Shown one piece after another: positions 59,608 to 64,000 of a stretch of 64,000 nt of DNA. Under the pieces are notes generated by a model that worked only from the letters and a program-made list of their open reading frames with translations, was not told the DNA's origin and ran no database searches. The stretch is taken from NCBI RefSeq assembly GCF_019090095.1, contig NZ_JAGQFP010000002.1:1116001-1180000 (forward strand). Reading direction: 5' to 3'. The translations under genes and the position numbers were made by a program. This stretch comes from Stutzerimonas stutzeri. Its GTDB lineage: Bacteria > Pseudomonadota > Gammaproteobacteria > Pseudomonadales > Pseudomonadaceae. Numbering within the stretch: the stretch's first letter is position 1; each line of letters starts with the position of its first letter.

Positions 59608-60804
59608 ATGCCACTGCCTATTCTCTTGATCCTCGGCGCGCTCAGCGCCTTCGGCCCGTTGGCGATCGATTTCTATCTGCCCGCCTTCCCAACGATGGCG
59701 CGCGCTTTTGCCACGGATGTCGAACATGTGCAACTGTCGCTGGCGGCCTATTTCGTCGGCCTTGCGCTCGGTCAACTGATCTACGGTCCGGTGGCCGATC
59801 GCTATGGCCGTCGCAAGCCGCTGCTGGTTGGCGTCACGCTGTTCACCCTGGCGTCGCTGGCCTGTGCCTTCGCGCCCACGCTGGACTGGCTGATCGCGGC
59901 ACGCTTCGTTCAGGCGCTGGGCGGATGCGCCGGCATGGTGGTGACCCGGGCGCTGGTGCGAGATCGTTGCGATCCGGTGCAGGGCGCGAAGGTGTTTTCC
60001 CAGCTGATGCTGGTGATGGGCGTGGCGCCAATACTCGCGCCGCTTGCCGGTGGGTTGTTGCTCAACAGCTTTGGCTGGCAGGCGATCTTCGTGTCGCTGA
60101 CCGCCTTCAGCGCGGCATGCGGCGTCGCGGTGGCGCTGCGTCTGCCGGAAACGCTGGCGGCCGACGCGCCCCGGCCGCCGTTGCGCGGCACCTTCCCGCG
60201 CTATGTCACGCTGTTGCGTGATACCGAATTCGTGGCCTTCGCGCTGGCCGGTGGCGTCGCCATGGCGGGGATGTTCGCCTACATCGCCGGCTCGCCGTTC
60301 GTGTTCATCGAGCTCTATGGGGTCCCGGCCGATCAGTATGGCTGGCTGTTCGGCAGCAATGCGGCGGGTTTCATCATCGTCTCGCAGATCAATGCGCGAC
60401 TGCTGCGCCTGCGCGGGCCGGGGTTCTGGCTGCGGCGCTTCGTCTGGTTCTATTTCGCCTGCGCTGCGATCTTGCTGGTGCTCGCCTGGAGCAAGCCGGC
60501 CGTGCTCTGGCCGTTGCTGATTCCGCTGTTTGCCGGGCTGGCCAGCCTCGGCAGCATTCTGCCCAACGCCACCGCCTGTGCCATGGCCAAGCAGGGCAAG
60601 CAGGCGGGGCTGGCTTCGGCGTTGATGGGCAGCCTGCAATTCTGCGTCGCCGCCCTGGCGTCGGCCTCGGTGGGATGGCTGCACAACGGCACGGCCGTAC
60701 CCATGGCCTTGGTGATCGCCCTCTGTGCGCTATCGGCCGCATGCCTGGCCTGGTACACCGGCCAGCTCGATGGTGCGCAACGGCGCAAGGCCGCCTTGTC
60801 CTAG
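59608..60804 (+). CDS. Bcr/CflA-family multidrug efflux MFS transporter
   Basis: A 398-residue inner-membrane drug:proton antiporter with 12 predicted helices. The motif-A-like loop is GPVADRYGRRKPLL after helix 2, and FGPLAIDFYLPAFP at the start is a Bcr/CflA signature. The typical substrates are bicyclomycin, sulphonamides or chloramphenicol; none can be assigned here. It is divergent from the TetR-type gene, with a 203-bp intergenic region. Confidence 0.92.
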   Translation: MPLPILLILGALSAFGPLAIDFYLPAFPTMARAFATDVEHVQLSLAAYFVGLALGQLIYGPVADRYGRRKPLLVGVTLFTLASLACAFAPTLDWLIAARFVQALGGCAGMVVTRALVRDRCDPVQGAKVFSQLMLVMGVAPILAPLAGGLLLNSFGWQAIFVSLTAFSAACGVAVALRLPETLAADAPRPPLRGTFPRYVTLLRDTEFVAFALAGGVAMAGMFAYIAGSPFVFIELYGVPADQYGWLFGSNAAGFIIVSQINARLLRLRGPGFWLRRFVWFYFACAAILLVLAWSKPAVLWPLLIPLFAGLASLGSILPNATACAMAKQGKQAGLASALMGSLQFCVAALASASVGWLHNGTAVPMALVIALCALSAACLAWYTGQLDGAQRRKAALS

Positions 60805-60845
60805 GCGGCCCCAACCGGGCGACGCTGTCCTGGCATGGCGGGTGG

Positions 60846-61859
60846 TCAGAACCCCTCGAGAACGATCTTGCCCTTGGCCTTGCCGCTTTCGATGAAGGCA
60901 TGGGCGCGGCGCAGATTCTCGGCGTTGATGGTGCCGTAGTGCTCGCCCAAGGTCGTTTTCACCACGCCACCGTCGATCAGCTCGGCGACCCGGTTGAGCA
61001 GTCGGTGCTGTTCGATCATGTCCGGCGTCTGGTACAGCGAGCGGGTGTACATGAACTCCCAGTGCAGTGACAGGCTCTTGCGCTTGAGCAGGCTGATATC
61101 GAGGCTCGCCGGGTCGTCGATCAATGCCAGGCGACCCTGGGGGCGCAGCGTTTCGACGATTTGCGGCAAATGTGCGTCGGTGTGGGTCAGGCTTGCCACG
61201 TGGGTCACGTCGGCGATACCCAACCGCTGCAGCTCGGCCGCCAAGGGCTGGCTGTGATCGATCACCTCATGCGCGCCCAGCTCGCGCACCCAGGCCTGGG
61301 TGTCGCTACGCGAGGCGCTGCCGATGACCTGGAGGCCGGTCAGTTGCCGCGCCAGCTGGGTGAGGATCGAGCCGACCCCACCCGCTGCGCCGACGACGAG
61401 CAGGCGCTGATCGCGGTCTTCCTGGCCTTCGCTGATCTGCAGGCGTTCGAACAGCAGTTCCCAGGCGGTGATCGAGGTCAGGGGCAAGGCCGCCGCATCG
61501 GCAAAGCCGAGCGTGGCGGGTTTACGACCGACGATGCGCTCGTCGACCCGATGCAGTTCGCTGTTGGCGCCCGGGCGATCCAGCGCTCCGGCGTAGAACA
61601 CTTCATCGCCCGGCTTGAACAGGGTGACCTCGCTGCCCACCGCGCGCACCACGCCGGCGACGTCCCAGCCGAGCACCTGATGCTGGCCGGCCTCCGGCTG
61701 GACACGCATGCGAATCTTGGTGTCGACCGGGTTCACCGAGATGGCGCGCACTTCGACCAGCAAGTCACGCGGGCCGGGTGTAGGGTCGGGTAGTTCGATA
61801 TCGAGCAGCGAGCGCGGGTCGTCGACAGGTAAGGACTGCTGGTAACCGATGGCTTTCAT
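60846..61859 (-). CDS. Zinc-type alcohol dehydrogenase-like / quinone oxidoreductase family protein
   Basis: A 337-residue MDR-superfamily oxidoreductase. The N-terminal GroES-like domain is followed by a Rossmann domain with the nucleotide motif VVGAAGGVGSILTQLA. No structural-zinc cysteine cluster is visible, so it belongs to the zinc-free quinone oxidoreductase (ZADH-like) branch, probably NADPH-dependent. The frame stays open far upstream, but ATG 61859 has GGAG and begins MKAIGYQQSL, where homology begins. It is divergent from the LysR-type gene, which probably regulates it. Confidence 0.9.
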   Translation of the reverse strand: MKAIGYQQSLPVDDPRSLLDIELPDPTPGPRDLLVEVRAISVNPVDTKIRMRVQPEAGQHQVLGWDVAGVVRAVGSEVTLFKPGDEVFYAGALDRPGANSELHRVDERIVGRKPATLGFADAAALPLTSITAWELLFERLQISEGQEDRDQRLLVVGAAGGVGSILTQLARQLTGLQVIGSASRSDTQAWVRELGAHEVIDHSQPLAAELQRLGIADVTHVASLTHTDAHLPQIVETLRPQGRLALIDDPASLDISLLKRKSLSLHWEFMYTRSLYQTPDMIEQHRLLNRVAELIDGGVVKTTLGEHYGTINAENLRRAHAFIESGKAKGKIVLEGF

Positions 61860-61945
61860 CACGTTCTCCGTTAGCGGATTGAGCGGGTTGCAGCCATGTT
61901 CGGCTTTCACGTCATGAAGAAAAACCGCATATTGCGCAGAGGCTC

Positions 61946-61964
61946 TTTCAACGGATTTTTGAAA
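61946..61964 (+). promoter_or_regulatory. Inverted repeat upstream of the LysR-type gene
   Basis: TTTCAA and TTGAAA with a 7-bp centre form a perfect inverted repeat that abuts the ATG at 61965. It may be an autoregulatory site, but it lacks the usual T-N11-A pattern and overlaps the ribosome-site region. Confidence 0.35.
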
Positions 61965-62885
61965 ATGCTGCGCACCGATGACTTGCAGGTCTTCGTTCTG
62001 ACTGCCGAATTGGGCAGCCTGTCCGCCGCCGCCCGGCGCTTGGAGCTGTCGCCCGCGGTGGCTAGCGCCGCGCTCAAGCGGCTGGAGGCAGGCCTGGGCT
62101 GTCGGCTGTTGGTGCGTTCGACGCGTAGCCTGCGGTTGACTGGCGAGGGCGAGCAATACCTGCCGCATGCGCGGTCGGCCCTGCAAAGCCTGCTGGATGG
62201 TCAGCGATTGCTCGCCGGTGGCAAAGCGGCCATCAGCGGCCCGCTCCAGCTGTCCGCGCCGTCGGACTTCGGTCGCAACGTGCTGCTGCCCTGGCTCGAC
62301 GAGTTCCAGCTGCAGCATCCGCTCTTGAGCCTGCGGCTGCTGCTGGCCGACCGCAACGCCGATCTCTTTCGGCAGCCGGTGGACTTCGCTTTGCGCTACG
62401 GCCAACCGGAAGATTCCAGCTTGGTGGCGCTGCCGGTGGCACCGGGCAATCGACGGGTACTCTGCGCATCGCCTGCCTATCTGGCCGCCCATGGCGCGCC
62501 GCGCAGCCTGGCCGAGCTCGCCGGGCACAACTGTCTGCGCTTCATGCTGGCCGGGCGGGTGCACGAGCGCTGGTGTTTCTACGAGGGGCGTCGCGAACTG
62601 GCGCAGCTGGTGAGCGGTGATCGCGTCAGCGATGACGCCGATGTGGTGCGTCGCTGGGCATTGGCGGGGCGGGGTGTGGTGTACAAGTCCTGGCTGGACG
62701 TCGCGCACGATGTGCAGGCGGGGCGGTTGCGCGTGCTGCTGCCCGACATGCTGGGCGAGGCGGCGCCGTTGAACCTGATCTGCGCGCATCGGGCGCATCT
62801 GGGTGAAACGCTGCGGTTGTTACGTGAGCACCTGAGCGAACGGTGCCGGGCGTTGCTCGAACCGGCCCCATTCACCTCGCGTTGA
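61965..62885 (+). CDS. LysR-family transcriptional regulator
   Basis: A 306-residue regulator with an N-terminal winged HTH (about 1-62, GSLSAAARRLELSPAVASAALKRLE) and a two-lobed substrate-binding domain (about 90-295). The start at 61965 (MLRTDDLQVFVL) fits the family; the ribosome site is weak and an in-frame ATG 69 bp earlier is possible. It is divergent from the oxidoreductase, a common LysR-target arrangement. The inducer is unknown. Confidence 0.9.
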   Translation: MLRTDDLQVFVLTAELGSLSAAARRLELSPAVASAALKRLEAGLGCRLLVRSTRSLRLTGEGEQYLPHARSALQSLLDGQRLLAGGKAAISGPLQLSAPSDFGRNVLLPWLDEFQLQHPLLSLRLLLADRNADLFRQPVDFALRYGQPEDSSLVALPVAPGNRRVLCASPAYLAAHGAPRSLAELAGHNCLRFMLAGRVHERWCFYEGRRELAQLVSGDRVSDDADVVRRWALAGRGVVYKSWLDVAHDVQAGRLRVLLPDMLGEAAPLNLICAHRAHLGETLRLLREHLSERCRALLEPAPFTSR

Positions 62886-62887
62886 GG

Positions 62888-62907
62888 CGGGCCGCGATGG
62901 CGGCCCG
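62888..62907. terminator. Hairpin between convergent lysR-type and deaminase genes
   Basis: CGGGCCGC pairs with GCGGCCCG around a GATG loop. It is a compact 8-bp stem between converging genes without a T-tract. Confidence 0.45.
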
Positions 62908-62915
62908 GCTTATCC

Positions 62916-63998
<1,083 letters not shown>

Positions 63999-64000
63999 CC

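Noticed and set aside
61860..62798. Apparent 650-residue version of the quinone-oxidoreductase-like protein
   Set aside because: The extra 313 residues are the antisense of the LysR-type gene; a good ribosome site and homology place the start at 61859.

Overview
The window is a GC-rich, gene-dense chromosomal segment from a member of the Pseudomonadaceae. Gene order and protein sequences fit the Pseudomonas stutzeri (Stutzerimonas) group best; that group-level placement is inference. Almost everything is core genome. I see no prophage, insertion sequence, CRISPR array or plasmid gene, and no broken gene apart from the hisZ fragment cut by the left edge.

Layout. (1) 1-18501: hisZ end, purA, two tandem tRNA-Leu(CAG) genes, rnr-rlmB, a PAS hybrid sensor kinase, the rpsF-rpsR-DUF2232-rplI operon, dnaB, a YafY/VOC pair, alr, a NicD-like diguanylate cyclase and a YgiQ-type radical SAM protein. 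This follows the P. aeruginosa PA4939-PA4928 order, with the kinase and the YafY/VOC pair as additions. (2) 18547-23442: a chemoreceptor, a REC-REC-GGDEF diguanylate cyclase and a DUF2333 protein. (3) 23506-34711: pilR-pilS, a PP0621-type protein, bamD, rluD-pgeF, clpB with a heat-shock-like promoter, a tRNA-Asn/Pro/Lys operon, ndh and DUF3094. (4) 34868-48174: DUF1631, nadC, zapG, a hydrolase, trpS, zapE, a GlxA-type regulator, nfi, ampD-ampE and a chemoreceptor with a FliA-type promoter. (5) 48342-55214: a DUF5872/DUF3140 pair, tatD, a small unknown gene, ada, a RIO-type kinase, a ferritin and a third chemoreceptor. (6) 55547-63866: the copper module cueR-copA/copZ with two CueR dyads, a TetR regulator beside a Bcr/CflA efflux pump, an oxidoreductase with a divergent LysR regulator, and an Add-family deaminase.

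The genes serve translation and RNA turnover (rnr, rlmB, ribosomal proteins, tRNAs, trpS, rluD), replication and repair (dnaB, nfi, ada, tatD), envelope and cell-wall recycling (bamD, alr, ampD, ampE, zapE, zapG), behaviour (three chemoreceptors, two diguanylate cyclases, one hybrid kinase, PilS/PilR) and metal or drug stress (copper efflux, ferritin, MFS pump). The least explained parts are the DUF5872/DUF3140 pair, DUF1631, the DUF2232 membrane protein inside the ribosomal operon, the TrpS C-terminal extension and several inverted repeats. I see no clear new multi-gene system.
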